A DNA stretch of 34,254 nucleotides from Bacteroides intestinalis (GCF_003464595.1 NZ_QRZF01000032.1:1-34254); one strand, 5' to 3'. Positions 6,640 through 15,706 are shown, counted from the stretch's first letter. Numbers and translations are program-made. The notes: generated from the letters alone by a model not told the origin.

Positions 6640-6670
6640 CAAAGGTAAAAGAAGTTTTTTTATATTCAAA
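6640..6670 (-). promoter_or_regulatory. Promoter of tRNA-Gly
   Basis: On the minus strand TTTG (6667-6670), exactly 19 bp, then TACCTTTG (6640-6647): a perfect consensus promoter about 24 nt before the tRNA. Confidence 0.85.
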
Positions 6671-6688
6671 AATAAAAATGTACTTTTA
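6658..6688 (+). promoter_or_regulatory. Weak promoter candidate for cobU
   Basis: TTTT (6658-6661), 19 bp, TACTTTTA (6681-6688): two mismatches from consensus, about 20 nt before the cobU ATG. It overlaps the tRNA promoter on the other strand. No B12 riboswitch element is visible in the 94-nt gap. Confidence 0.3.
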
Positions 6689-6710
6689 CAGCCACAAAAG
6701 TGAAAAATCC

Positions 6711-7220
6711 ATGAAACGAATCATACTTATCACCGGAGGAGCACGTTCCGGTAAAAGTAGCCATGCGGAAAAATTGGCACTAAGCCTCTCTCCTAACCCC
6801 GTTTACCTTGCTACTGCACGCATCTGGGATGAAGAGTTCCGGCAACGCGTCATCCGCCATCAGCAAAGACGTGGACCGGAATGGACAAATATCGAAGAAG
6901 AAAAACAGCTAAGCCGTCATCAATTATCCGGGCGAACTGTACTGATAGACTGCGTAACCCTATGGTGTACAAACTTCTTTTTTGATGTGAATGCAGATAC
7001 TGACAGTGCCCTGGAAGCTGCCAAGGAAGAATTCGATCGCTTTACAAAGCAAGATGCCACCTTTATCTTTGTCACCAATGAAATTGGCATGGGAGCTACT
7101 TCGGATAATGAAATCCAGCGCAAATTTACAGATATGCAAGGATGGATGAACCAATACATTGCCGAGCATGCGGATGAAGTATGGCTGATGGTATCAGGGA
7201 TAGAGGTGAAGGTGAAATGA
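6711..7220 (+). CDS. cobU: Adenosylcobinamide kinase / adenosylcobinamide-phosphate guanylyltransferase
   Basis: CobU phosphorylates adenosylcobinamide and then transfers GMP to give AdoCbi-GDP, in the cytoplasm. The start at MKRIILITGG is chosen because the P-loop GGARSGKSS must lie at the very N-terminus; an in-frame ATG 31 codons upstream runs through the tRNA promoter. HQQRRGPEW holds the region of the GMP-accepting His, and VTNEIGMG is the family's conserved segment. 169 residues is the normal length. First gene of cobU-cobT-cobS-cobC, separated from cobT by a spacer made of 8-bp repeats. The last codons (GIEVKVK) already run into that repetitive purine-rich DNA. Confidence 0.95.
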   Translation: MKRIILITGGARSGKSSHAEKLALSLSPNPVYLATARIWDEEFRQRVIRHQQRRGPEWTNIEEEKQLSRHQLSGRTVLIDCVTLWCTNFFFDVNADTDSALEAAKEEFDRFTKQDATFIFVTNEIGMGATSDNEIQRKFTDMQGWMNQYIAEHADEVWLMVSGIEVKVK

Positions 7221-7222
7221 GA

Positions 7223-7262
7223 GAGCAATAGAGTAGTAAAGTGATAGAGTGATAAAACGATA
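7223..7262 (+). repeat. Tandem 8-bp repeat filling the cobU-cobT spacer
   Basis: Five consecutive octamers, GAGCAATA, GAGTAGTA, AAGTGATA, GAGTGATA and AAACGATA, run from just after the cobU stop to 5 nt before the cobT ATG. The whole spacer is this degenerate repeat. It belongs to the same general class as the repeats near 18901 and 24440. Confidence 0.7.
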
Positions 7263-7267
7263 AACAG

Positions 7268-8305
7268 ATGAAAACATTTAAAATCGTACGACCGGACGAG
7301 AGTATCCGCCCGGCATTGATTGATAAAATCAATAATTTAACTAAACCGAAAGGTTCATTGGGTACTCTTGAAGAGTTGGCCTTACAGATAGGCTGGATAC
7401 AACAGACGCTGTCTCCCACCCTGCAACATCCGCAAAATATTATTTTTGCTGCCGATCATGGCATAGTAGAAGAAAAGGTCAGCCTTTCCCCAAAAGAAAT
7501 TACCTGGCAACAGATCAGTAATTTCCTACATGGAGGTGCAGGAGTGAACTTCCTATGCCGCCAACATGGATTTACCCTGAAAATAGTAGATGCCGGTGTA
7601 GATTATGATTTACCATACGACAAGGGTATTATCAATATGAAAGTACGGAAAAGTACGCGAAACTATCTGCATGAGGCAGCCATGACGGAAGAAGAAATGG
7701 AGCTTTGCCTGGAACGCGGTGCAGAAGTGGTACGCCGCTGCCATGAAGAAGGAAGTAATGTGCTCAGTTTTGGAGAAATGGGTATAGGGAATACCTCTTC
7801 TTCGTCCATGTGGATGACCTGTTTCACCGGAATACCTTTAGAACAATGTGTAGGAGCAGGTAGCGGACTGGATAATGCCGGCATTCGCCATAAATACGAA
7901 GTGCTGAAACAATCGTTAGATCATTATAAAGGAGACGGATCACCGCGTGATATCATCCGTTACTTCGGTGGACTGGAAATGGTTATGGCAGTAGGTGCCA
8001 TGCTACAGGCAGCCGAATTAGGCATGATTATCCTGGTAGATGGTTTCATCATGACGAACTGCATTCTGGCTGCTGCCAAACTGTATCCCGAGGTTATGAA
8101 TTACGCCATCTTTGGTCATTGTGGAGATGAAACCGGACATAAATTGTTGCTCGACAACATGGAAGTAAAACCGCTGCTGAATCTTGGATTGCGTCTGGGC
8201 GAAGGAACAGGTGCTATTTGCGCCTATCCTATTGTAGAATCCGCCATCCGGATGATTAATGAAATGGATAACTTTGCACATGCATCCATAACAAAGTATT
8301 TTTAA
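7268..8305 (+). CDS. cobT: Nicotinate-nucleotide:dimethylbenzimidazole phosphoribosyltransferase
   Basis: CobT activates the lower ligand base by transferring phosphoribose from nicotinate mononucleotide, giving alpha-ribazole 5'-phosphate. 345 residues, the full family length. Diagnostic segments are [13 protein letters not shown] near the N-terminus, [25 protein letters not shown], and [13 protein letters not shown] with the catalytic Glu (E312). It sits between cobU and cobS, with only 4 nt to cobS. Confidence 0.97.
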   Translation: MKTFKIVRPDESIRPALIDKINNLTKPKGSLGTLEELALQIGWIQQTLSPTLQHPQNIIFAADHGIVEEKVSLSPKEITWQQISNFLHGGAGVNFLCRQHGFTLKIVDAGVDYDLPYDKGIINMKVRKSTRNYLHEAAMTEEEMELCLERGAEVVRRCHEEGSNVLSFGEMGIGNTSSSSMWMTCFTGIPLEQCVGAGSGLDNAGIRHKYEVLKQSLDHYKGDGSPRDIIRYFGGLEMVMAVGAMLQAAELGMIILVDGFIMTNCILAAAKLYPEVMNYAIFGHCGDETGHKLLLDNMEVKPLLNLGLRLGEGTGAICAYPIVESAIRMINEMDNFAHASITKYF

Positions 8306-8309
8306 CGAT

Positions 8310-9098
8310 ATGAAAATCCTCGCAGCACTCATATTTTTCACGCGCCTCCCTTTCTGGAGGATCAAAGAAGTCCCGGCAAAGTATTTCAAGCGCATCGTTC
8401 CCTACTGGCCATTGGCCGGATGGTTGACGGGCGGTATCATGGTCGGTGTTCTATGGGTGACTGCTCAGGTGCTGCCCGTATCTATCGCATGGCTGCTTGC
8501 TATCCTATCTCGTCTGCTCATCACTGGTTGCCTGCACGAAGATGGACTGGCCGACTTTTTCGACGGCTTCGGTGGAGGAACAACCAAAGAGCGCACACTT
8601 GCCATCATGAAAGACTCTCAGATAGGAAGCTATGGAGTCATAGGATTGATAGGTTATTTCCTATTATTGTTTCTACTCTTGGAAAATCTACCGTTAAAGT
8701 TAATCTGCGCTCTTGTCATTTGCGGCGATTGCTGGTCTAAATTCTGTGCATCTCAAATTATCAACTATTTGCCTTATGCACGAAAAGAGGAAGACAGCAA
8801 GGCGAAAGTTGTGTACGACCGTATGACCTGGCAAGAATTGCTGACTGGGTTCATCTGTGGACTTTTACCCATCGTATTATTCCTGCCGATAGATTTCTGG
8901 CCTGTTACAATTTGCCCGATTCTCACATTTATCTTCCTGTACCGATTGATGAAACGTCGTCTTCAAGGTTATACGGGAGACTGCTGCGGAGCTGCATTCC
9001 TGCTTTGTGAACTATCATTCTATCTGGGTGCTGCTATCTTGCTATATGCACATATCAGGTACGGTAATCCTGACTTTATCAATGCTTATTTAAAATAA
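8310..9098 (+). CDS. cobS: Adenosylcobinamide-GDP ribazoletransferase (cobalamin-5'-phosphate synthase)
   Basis: CobS joins AdoCbi-GDP with alpha-ribazole (phosphate) in the inner membrane, the step that completes the nucleotide loop. 262 residues with several hydrophobic helices. The signature is CLHEDGLADFFDGFGGG followed by RTLAIMKDSQIGSYGVIGL, with the acidic and Lys residues expected for a CDP-alcohol-transferase-like active site. KYFKRIVPYWPLAGW is typical of the N-terminal loop. Normal length; 4 nt after cobT and 7 nt before cobC. Confidence 0.96.
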   Translation: MKILAALIFFTRLPFWRIKEVPAKYFKRIVPYWPLAGWLTGGIMVGVLWVTAQVLPVSIAWLLAILSRLLITGCLHEDGLADFFDGFGGGTTKERTLAIMKDSQIGSYGVIGLIGYFLLLFLLLENLPLKLICALVICGDCWSKFCASQIINYLPYARKEEDSKAKVVYDRMTWQELLTGFICGLLPIVLFLPIDFWPVTICPILTFIFLYRLMKRRLQGYTGDCCGAAFLLCELSFYLGAAILLYAHIRYGNPDFINAYLK

Positions 9099-9105
9099 TC
9101 ATCCT

Positions 9106-9648
9106 ATGGAAGTTACATTTATCAGACACACTTCAGTCGCCGTCCCTCCCGGAGTATGTTACGGACAATCAGATGTTCTTTTGCGTGACAGTTTCGAACA
9201 AGAAGCCGCCATTACTTCTGAGAATCTGAAAGCTTACCGTCCGCAAGGCAGGGATTTCGATCATATATATACCAGTCCTTTATCCCGTTGTGTACGCCTC
9301 ACGACCTATTGTGGATACCCCGATGCCGAACGTGATAAGCGACTTATGGAAATAAACTTCGGAGATTGGGAAATGCAGAAATTTGATGAAATAAGTGATC
9401 CGAGACTGAAAGAGTGGTATGCCGATTATATGAATGTACCTGCAACAAACGGAGAATCATTCGCCATGCAATATCAACGTGTTGCCAGTTTCCTAGACGA
9501 GCTGAAAGAAAAAGAGTACGCACAAGTTGCCATCTTCGCACATGGTGGCGTGCTGATTTGTGCACAACTCTATGCAGGAACCATCAAACCGGAAGAGGCA
9601 TTCAGTGCCCTGACACCTTATGGAGGAATCATTCATCTGAAAATCTAA
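9106..9648 (+). CDS. cobC: Alpha-ribazole phosphatase (histidine phosphatase family)
   Basis: 180 residues of the phosphoglycerate-mutase-like fold. IRHTSV carries the phospho-accepting His8, with the usual RHG motif changed to RHT as in many CobC proteins. The other active-site parts are YTSPLSRC, EINFGDWE and FAHGGVL. VCYGQSDV after the first motif is typical of CobC rather than of other phosphatases. It would remove the 5'-phosphate of alpha-ribazole or cobalamin phosphate. Last gene of the operon: its stop overlaps the stop of the convergent kinase gene by 4 nt, so no terminator fits between them. Confidence 0.9.
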   Translation: MEVTFIRHTSVAVPPGVCYGQSDVLLRDSFEQEAAITSENLKAYRPQGRDFDHIYTSPLSRCVRLTTYCGYPDAERDKRLMEINFGDWEMQKFDEISDPRLKEWYADYMNVPATNGESFAMQYQRVASFLDELKEKEYAQVAIFAHGGVLICAQLYAGTIKPEEAFSALTPYGGIIHLKI

Positions 9649-11609
9649 TTACCCGTTTTCGGCCATGTGAAGATGACCAGCGGTCCTTCATGTGTATCCG
9701 ACTGTACCTTGTAAATGCCTCCGAAAGCATGGATAAAATGCGCATTGATTTCATGACGAATCAAAGTCGTTTTATTTTCAAAGCGTGACTTGGCAAGAGG
9801 CGTACCGATTATTTTAAAGGTTATGATACCTTTTTCTTTATCATAACGAATGCGAACAACAATGTTATACGAATTTTTATCGTTCTCTGCAGGCACCAGC
9901 AGACTGGAAAGCAATGTAGAGAACCAGTTTTCATCCGTACATATCATCTGACTCTGGATATTCGTATCTAATCGGATAGCCAAACGTCCGTTCCCTACCT
10001 GTCTGGCAAAATCAACTCCGTTGCGACACAGTGACATGACTTCACATTCTTCACGTTTATATTTTGTTTTACCGGATTCCAAACGGGAAAGTTCCAGAAT
10101 GCTATTGACATACTTCAGCAGATTTTCTGCATTCTCCTGTATCATCTTGCCATATTCCACTTTGGCTTCGGGAGCCAGTTCTTTTGACTCTGTTAATAGC
10201 TCGGCAAAACCTACCACTACATTTAACGGAGTACGTATATCATGGCTAATCTCTGATTGCAGACGATCTTTAGTGACATTGTCCGCTTCTGCCTGCATCG
10301 CCGCATCTGCGGTTACTTTCTCCGCTACGGCTATTTTCCGGGACAGATAGCGCGTATATAGATAAAATAGAAGCATCAAAACCAATAGAGTCATCAAGAA
10401 TAAGAAGCCTCGTTTATAATTGGTATCTTTTATTTTCTGCTTTTCCAGCAAAAGATCATCAATATGATAAATCTCCTTCACCTGTTGCAGCTGGTTGGCC
10501 GAGAAAGCATTGTCCAGTGAATCTTGTGCTGCAATCAGATAACAGCGTGTTTCAATAGCTCCGTCGATATCACCTTTGCTAACCTGAGCAGATGCTTTAT
10601 AATTAATGAGTGTGGCAAATGTAGATACATAATGATTTAACACTATAGGTGTTACTTCATCAATCAAAGCAATACTCTTATCATAGTCTTTCGCGCGGGA
10701 ATAATATTGTAATTGTACAAGCTGGACATTCAACCAGAATACAGGGTCCACATGATCTTCCAATAATGCTTTTGCTTTGTCTATATGTTCTTGCGCCTCG
10801 GCCATCTTTTTACGATTCATAAAGTGAAGTACATATTTTACCTCGCAGTCAATTCTCAAATTGCTCCAATTCTTACGTGTTTCGGGTTCGCAGGAGACAA
10901 TATCCTGCAAAGTTTCATCCATCTGCGCCAGATAAGGACGCTTCAAACTATCCTGACCTGCATTGCCATATACCTGGGCAATGCGTGAAAGAATATCAAT
11001 GCGCAAGAAGGGTTTAGTTTGAGGTGTAAAATTCTGATAGGCTTTCAAGAGAACCTTCAGAGCTTCATCACTTCTACTGGATACATTATAAGCACATCCC
11101 AGACTATTATAAGCTGCAATTTCCCCATTATTGGAATGATGTTTCAAGGATTCCTGCAAAGTTTCTTTAGCCACGTATATGGCCTTTTCTATCTGCCTTT
11201 TCGAAGCTAATGCGCGACTGATAGCAGCTTTCTGTTCCAGATAATAGTCATAAGTGCCCACTTCGGGAACATAACTTTTCAGTTTATCCACCCAGTATGC
11301 CAAACTATCCGGTTCATGCAATTTATCATAGCAGGCAGCAAGGTAATAAGCTCCCAGATTTTCATAAGACACATTCTTTTGCGCACAAGCTTCTTGATAC
11401 AAAGCTACAGAAAAAGGCTTATTATAAGGTGCATACTGGTGCCTATAAACGATATCACGCAGATATTCAAGTTTGTCGGGCGTACTCGGCATAGCCTGTG
11501 CCACTTTCAGAATACTATCCTGATACTGCTGCGCATTGGCATCTTCCGCCTGCAACGTGTAAGCATGTCCATACAAAAAACAAAGCAATATGATTATAGT
11601 ATGTTTCAT
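9645..11609 (-). CDS. TPR sensor kinase-like protein with degenerate ATPase domain
   Basis: 654 residues. Order: signal peptide (MKHTIIILLCFLYGHAYTLQA), a periplasmic helical TPR-like region to about 390, one membrane helix (GFLFLMTLLVLMLLFYLY, about 400-420), a coiled coil, and a HisKA domain with a good H-box (EISHDIRTPLNVVVGF, His456). The C-terminal third aligns in position with a HATPase domain but has lost its motifs: where the partner has an N-box (NLLVNATKF), this one reads SSLLVPAENDKN, and there is no DxGxG or GxGLG. It could be phosphorylated in trans but probably cannot bind ATP normally. It starts within the last 4 nt of the intact kinase gene upstream, so the two are co-translated. 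Confidence 0.88.
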   Translation of the reverse strand: MKHTIIILLCFLYGHAYTLQAEDANAQQYQDSILKVAQAMPSTPDKLEYLRDIVYRHQYAPYNKPFSVALYQEACAQKNVSYENLGAYYLAACYDKLHEPDSLAYWVDKLKSYVPEVGTYDYYLEQKAAISRALASKRQIEKAIYVAKETLQESLKHHSNNGEIAAYNSLGCAYNVSSRSDEALKVLLKAYQNFTPQTKPFLRIDILSRIAQVYGNAGQDSLKRPYLAQMDETLQDIVSCEPETRKNWSNLRIDCEVKYVLHFMNRKKMAEAQEHIDKAKALLEDHVDPVFWLNVQLVQLQYYSRAKDYDKSIALIDEVTPIVLNHYVSTFATLINYKASAQVSKGDIDGAIETRCYLIAAQDSLDNAFSANQLQQVKEIYHIDDLLLEKQKIKDTNYKRGFLFLMTLLVLMLLFYLYTRYLSRKIAVAEKVTADAAMQAEADNVTKDRLQSEISHDIRTPLNVVVGFAELLTESKELAPEAKVEYGKMIQENAENLLKYVNSILELSRLESGKTKYKREECEVMSLCRNGVDFARQVGNGRLAIRLDTNIQSQMICTDENWFSTLLSSLLVPAENDKNSYNIVVRIRYDKEKGIITFKIIGTPLAKSRFENKTTLIRHEINAHFIHAFGGIYKVQSDTHEGPLVIFTWPKTGN

Positions 11610-13477
11610 AAAGCGGTATCCTCCATTTTAGATTGAAACTTCAACGGATGTGTAAAGCAGAAACGTGCACCTTGTGTATAGTTAGAGTCTACCCACAACC
11701 GTCCCTTCATGTAAGTAACAATCAGTTTACAAATAGAAAGTCCCAAGCCGCTTCCCTGTGCAAAGTCATTCAGCTTTTCAAAACGTTCAAAAATCAGATC
11801 CTGCTTTTCAAGCGGAATGCCACATCCTGTATCGGTGACGGAAAAGAAAGCTGTATTACGATCGGACATTTCCAGCTTCAGTACAATGGAACCTTCTTTG
11901 GTAAATTTAGTGGCATTCACCAATAAGTTAATCAAAACCTGACGCAGCCGGGCATCATCCGTATCCATTACTAAATCGGAAAGTTCAGTATCGAAGCGTA
12001 ACTCCACTTCAAGCTTGCGGGAAGCAGATACTGTTTCCACCACTTCTTTACATAACTTCACTGCATCATACGGACGTATGTTGAATGTGATATTATCATT
12101 TTCAAAATCAGAAAAATCAAGGATGTCATTAATCAATTTCAATAACTGGAAAGAATTGACTTTGATGATTTCACAGAATTCTTTGCGGGAATCTTCATCA
12201 AAAGAATCATCGTCTGATGACAATACAGCGGAGAATCCTACTATGGCATTAAGTGGCGTACGCACTTCATGGCTCATATTGGAGAGGAACATATTTTTCT
12301 TTTTTATAGCCCGTTCTGCCTTCTGTATCATACATTCCTGTGAACGTTTCGACTCCTTCAAACGGAATATTTTTTCCCAACTGAAATAAAGGAAAAGAAA
12401 CAAAGCAAGCGTACAGATAATAATGCCACCCAGATAAAAGCGATATGAAAACAACCGGTCTTGCTCATTTTGATAAGTCAACTGGTCTGCCTGGAAATGG
12501 GTAGTCAACTGGTCGATTTCCTTAGGGTAGTTTTTCTCGAAAGATGATTTTATGTACGAAAAGACTGCACCATACTGTACGTAGGCTTCTTCTTTCCGTC
12601 CCATCTTTACAAGCAGATTCGCCTTATTCATCATCGTTTCTTTATACAGACTGCTGTTTATTTTAGCATAATCCGTATGAAAGAATGTATCATAAGCTTC
12701 CAGAGCTTTCTCATATTCACCTTTTTTCTCCCAATACAAGGCATCTGCTATCAAAAGATGTTGCAGGATGCCAGGAACCAGTTCTTCACGCAGCGGTTCC
12801 ACTTCATCCAGATGTTGGCGGGCTATTTTTACTGAGCCGTTCAGTAGTTGGCAATAGGCATTGAAGATATGACGGACTGCCTGTTCCTGTACAGATAGCT
12901 TCTCCGCCGGATAACGATTCAGACGGGTCATGAAGCGAGCAGCCTGAGCATAATTCCGGATACGTAAATTGTATTCTACTAATTCTACCAACAACATACG
13001 GATGTGTATATCTTCACCATGTAACCGGTCGAACAGTTCCAAAGCTTGTGCATAAGTGTCACCGGCTTCTTTTATACGTCCTGTATAAGAATAAACTTCC
13101 CCCATAGCATTTAGGGCAAGAGCCATCCCCAGATGATCGGACCATACACTTGCCTTAGAATACATCTGTTCACTTTGTGCAATAGCAAAACGGATTTCTC
13201 CCCGAAAGAGAAATGATTTAATAATAACACGCTCTAACTCAAAATAAGTTTTGTATTGTTTGCTTGCTTCCAGATAGTCGAGTATACTGTCTGTAGGAAT
13301 CATATCACTCTCTTCTTTGGTGAGATAATCGAATCCCATACTGGTATGAAAGGAGTATATTATTTTATCCTGTATATTGTATTTATCCTCGTGAGGTGCA
13401 TTCTCTCCTGCAGATAGAGAAAAAAAGCCCCCAAAGCATACGATATGAAGAAGCAGATATTTCAGTAAGTTTCTCAT
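11606..13477 (-). CDS. TPR-containing sensor histidine kinase
   Basis: The start at 13477 (MRNLLKYLLLHIVCFGGFF) is chosen because it gives a proper signal peptide; the in-frame ATG 14 codons earlier adds a polar leader. 623 residues: periplasmic TPR repeats (for example AMGEVYSYTGRIKEAGDTYAQ and ADALYWEKKGEYEKALEAY), one membrane helix (about 335-355), HisKA with SHEVRTPLNA (His403), and a complete HATPase with N-box NLLVNATKF, G1 DTGCGIP, F-box FERFEKL and G2 GSGLGL. Classical membrane kinase, no receiver domain. No response-regulator gene lies in the window, so its partner is elsewhere. It is the first gene of a two-kinase operon with a perfect promoter. Confidence 0.93.
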   Translation of the reverse strand: MRNLLKYLLLHIVCFGGFFSLSAGENAPHEDKYNIQDKIIYSFHTSMGFDYLTKEESDMIPTDSILDYLEASKQYKTYFELERVIIKSFLFRGEIRFAIAQSEQMYSKASVWSDHLGMALALNAMGEVYSYTGRIKEAGDTYAQALELFDRLHGEDIHIRMLLVELVEYNLRIRNYAQAARFMTRLNRYPAEKLSVQEQAVRHIFNAYCQLLNGSVKIARQHLDEVEPLREELVPGILQHLLIADALYWEKKGEYEKALEAYDTFFHTDYAKINSSLYKETMMNKANLLVKMGRKEEAYVQYGAVFSYIKSSFEKNYPKEIDQLTTHFQADQLTYQNEQDRLFSYRFYLGGIIICTLALFLFLYFSWEKIFRLKESKRSQECMIQKAERAIKKKNMFLSNMSHEVRTPLNAIVGFSAVLSSDDDSFDEDSRKEFCEIIKVNSFQLLKLINDILDFSDFENDNITFNIRPYDAVKLCKEVVETVSASRKLEVELRFDTELSDLVMDTDDARLRQVLINLLVNATKFTKEGSIVLKLEMSDRNTAFFSVTDTGCGIPLEKQDLIFERFEKLNDFAQGSGLGLSICKLIVTYMKGRLWVDSNYTQGARFCFTHPLKFQSKMEDTAL

Positions 13478-13535
13478 GAAGTTTGTTTGTTTCGTGCTGT
13501 GTGGTGTTTGTGTTGTCATTCACCGCATACGTTGG

Positions 13536-13566
13536 CAAATATATTCAATATTTTCCGAAAAGCAAA
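13536..13566 (-). promoter_or_regulatory. Promoter of the two-kinase operon
   Basis: Minus strand TTTG (13563-13566), exactly 19 bp, then TATATTTG (13536-13543). The predicted start near 13532 leaves a leader of about 55 nt to the ATG at 13477. The kinase pair therefore has its own transcript although it lies just downstream of cbiB on the same strand. Confidence 0.85.
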
Positions 13567-13579
13567 AAATTGTGAATAC

Positions 13580-14554
13580 CTAAATGAAAAAAGAGACCAA
13601 AGTAATCGTTATTATCAGGATTATTATCATTATTCCTTCTGCACGACGATTGACACTAACTGCAATTTTCATATCTTCTGTAGTCAGGAGGCGACCATTA
13701 CTTCCAATATAAGGCTTCCATACTTCCTCACCAAAATAATTATGCGGGCCTCCGAAACGGCAATTCAGAATGCCGGCAAGAGCAGCTTCAGGATACCCGG
13801 AATTAGGGCTGGCGTGCTGATTACCATACATACCGACAAATTTTAATAGATTCCAGAATCCACCGCGTGGAAAAGCAAGTATCATAAGGAAAGCTGTCAG
13901 ACGAGCAGGTATGTAATTAGCAACATCATCCAAACGGGCAGCAAAACAACCAAAGTCCCGGTAACGTTCGTTACGATACCCAATCATAGAATCGAGGGTA
14001 TTCACCATCTTATAGGCAAGCATACCGGGGACACCCAACAGCATATACCAGAATAAAGGCGCGATCACTCCGTCACTCAGATTCTCTGCAAGAGTTTCAA
14101 GAGCAGCAGTACGTACTTCTTGGGCAGAAAGTTCCGAAGTATCACGGCCGACAATGCGGGCTACCTGCTTTCTTCCTTCTTCTAACGAACGGTCTACAGC
14201 TTCGAATACCATACGGACTTCACGAACAAGTGTAGTGCCCGCCAAACAGAAAAAGATGGCAAGTATCTGCAACGTCAGAAATCCCCCCGGAGAAGATGAT
14301 GCTACCCAACGAAACAAGTAGGAAGCAACAAAATAGATAGCAAGAACGAGAACGATAGCAGCAAGTGCACCTTTCAACTTTCGGTTCTGTCCTTTATTCA
14401 ACAGATGTTCAGAAAATGAGATCATCTTTCCGAATGCGATGACGGGATGGGGCAACCAAGCAGGGTCACCAAGCCAGCGATCGAGCAGCCAGGCGGCGAG
14501 TAAAGGCAAGCTAAGAGTAAAAACGGTGCCCAGAATGATGAGAATTTCTTCCAT
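13580..14554 (-). CDS. cbiB: Adenosylcobinamide-phosphate synthase (membrane protein)
   Basis: CbiB attaches (R)-1-amino-2-propanol O-phosphate, made by CobD, to adenosylcobyric acid in the inner membrane. 324 residues from MEEILIIL; an alternative ATG lies two codons earlier. Diagnostic segments are LLDRWLGDPAWLPHPVIAFG near the N-terminus, NLSDGVIAPLFWYMLLG, YKMVNTLDSMIGYRNERY and DDVANYIPARLTA. Several hydrophobic helices. It follows cobD on the same strand, separated by a repeat element, and is the third gene of cbiP-cobD-cbiB. Confidence 0.96.
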   Translation of the reverse strand: MEEILIILGTVFTLSLPLLAAWLLDRWLGDPAWLPHPVIAFGKMISFSEHLLNKGQNRKLKGALAAIVLVLAIYFVASYLFRWVASSSPGGFLTLQILAIFFCLAGTTLVREVRMVFEAVDRSLEEGRKQVARIVGRDTSELSAQEVRTAALETLAENLSDGVIAPLFWYMLLGVPGMLAYKMVNTLDSMIGYRNERYRDFGCFAARLDDVANYIPARLTAFLMILAFPRGGFWNLLKFVGMYGNQHASPNSGYPEAALAGILNCRFGGPHNYFGEEVWKPYIGSNGRLLTTEDMKIAVSVNRRAEGIMIIILIITITLVSFFI

Positions 14555-14568
14555 ATGCATTATATTGT

Positions 14569-14652
14569 CCTACCACCTCCCCCTACGGGTACTTACCCCT
14601 TCTTAACTCCCCCGTTAGTCGGGGGAGGACAACCTCCCGAGAGGAGGAGAAT
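14569..14652 (-). repeat. 84-bp GC-rich palindromic repeat, intergenic copy
   Basis: Read on the minus strand this segment matches 21901-21984 at 81 of 84 positions. It contains CTCCCCCG-ACTAA-CGGGGGAG (8-bp perfect stem) plus smaller palindromes CCTCTCGGGAGG-like and GGGTAAGTACCC. Weaker similarity extends about 8 bp further at the 14653 side. It occupies nearly the whole cobD-cbiB gap and has the look of a REP/BIME or small non-autonomous element. No transposase is nearby. Confidence 0.85.
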
Positions 14653-14671
14653 GAGAATGATATTACTGTTA

Positions 14672-15706
14672 TTAATAAGTTTCAAACCACTGTCCTACCG
14701 CCTGTACAAGGCGGTCATTCTCCTCCGGTGTCTGAGTAGCAATACGGAAAAAGCGTTCATCCAGACCTTCAAAGTTAGAAGCGTCCCGAATGAGAATACC
14801 ATATTCATTAGCAAGATAATCCTTCAATGCGGAAGCTTTACCAAAACGAAGGTGAACCAACATAAAATGAGTTTCCGTAGTCCATACCTCAAGACCACCT
14901 GTCTGTTCCAATGCATTGCGTAAACGAGCTGTCTCCTGCAAATAAGCAGATATATTCAATGGATTAGGAACGTCATATTCAAGCAAATAAAGACCGGCTT
15001 CAATAGCCAGTTGATTTACCGACCAGGGCATGCGGTGGGTACGCAAACGGCTAAGCAAACCTTCATGAGCAGTTATATAACCCAGACGCAAACCGGGAAC
15101 TGCGTAACGCTTCGTCATAGAATGAAGCAACAGGACATTTGAAAAATAGGCAGCTTCAACCGGTGAAAACAGAGGTTGCAGAGTAAAAAACTCATAAGAC
15201 TGGTCAATTACAAAGCAAACTTGTGGATTATGTTCTATTAAATCTTTCAGATACTCTTTTTCTATTACAGCACCTGTAGGATTGTTAGGATTACAAAGCC
15301 AAAACATGCGGATGTCAGGTGGCAAGAGATAATTATCTTCAGCCGTAGGAAGTTTATACATCGATGTTACCCGATGCCCATGCATACGGCAAGCATCTGC
15401 ATACTCACTAAATGTAGGCTGAAAAATAGCGGTATTAGTACCCCTAAATGTTTGCGCTATCAGGTAAATGGCTTCCGTGGCACCATTCGTTACACAAACG
15501 GAAGCGGAAGGAAGATGGTGTTTCTCTGCCAAACGACCTTCCAATGTATAAGGCTCCGGTTCGGGATAAGAAGAAATTCCACTGATACGATGGCAAAGAT
15601 GTTCCTGAAGGCCGGACAAATCCACACGGCCATATACATTGGAACTAAAATTAACCTCTATCGGGCGTTGATATTTATATGAATCGTCTCCGTGTCCTTC
15701 AATCAT
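14672..15706 (-). CDS. cobD: L-threonine-O-3-phosphate decarboxylase (PLP-dependent)
   Basis: 344 residues of the class I aminotransferase fold. NFSSNVYGR at the N-terminus, CNPNNPTG (about 138-145), the Asp of VIDQSYEFF and the PLP lysine in SMTKRYAVPGLRLGY (Lys199) are visible. Its place between cbiP and cbiB points to CobD, which makes aminopropanol phosphate for CbiB, rather than to histidinol-phosphate aminotransferase; sequence alone separates these two poorly. The start overlaps the cbiP stop by 8 nt, so translation is coupled. Confidence 0.92.
   Translation of the reverse strand: MIEGHGDDSYKYQRPIEVNFSSNVYGRVDLSGLQEHLCHRISGISSYPEPEPYTLEGRLAEKHHLPSASVCVTNGATEAIYLIAQTFRGTNTAIFQPTFSEYADACRMHGHRVTSMYKLPTAEDNYLLPPDIRMFWLCNPNNPTGAVIEKEYLKDLIEHNPQVCFVIDQSYEFFTLQPLFSPVEAAYFSNVLLLHSMTKRYAVPGLRLGYITAHEGLLSRLRTHRMPWSVNQLAIEAGLYLLEYDVPNPLNISAYLQETARLRNALEQTGGLEVWTTETHFMLVHLRFGKASALKDYLANEYGILIRDASNFEGLDERFFRIATQTPEENDRLVQAVGQWFETY

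Noticed and set aside
6618..6710. Upstream ATG for cobU
   Set aside because: It adds 31 residues through the tRNA promoter; CobU P-loops begin a few residues after the start, as with the ATG at 6711.
10021..12389. Several + strand frames of 60-125 codons across the kinase genes
   Set aside because: They lie opposite conserved kinase domains, have no promoter or ribosome site, and look like reverse-strand shadows.
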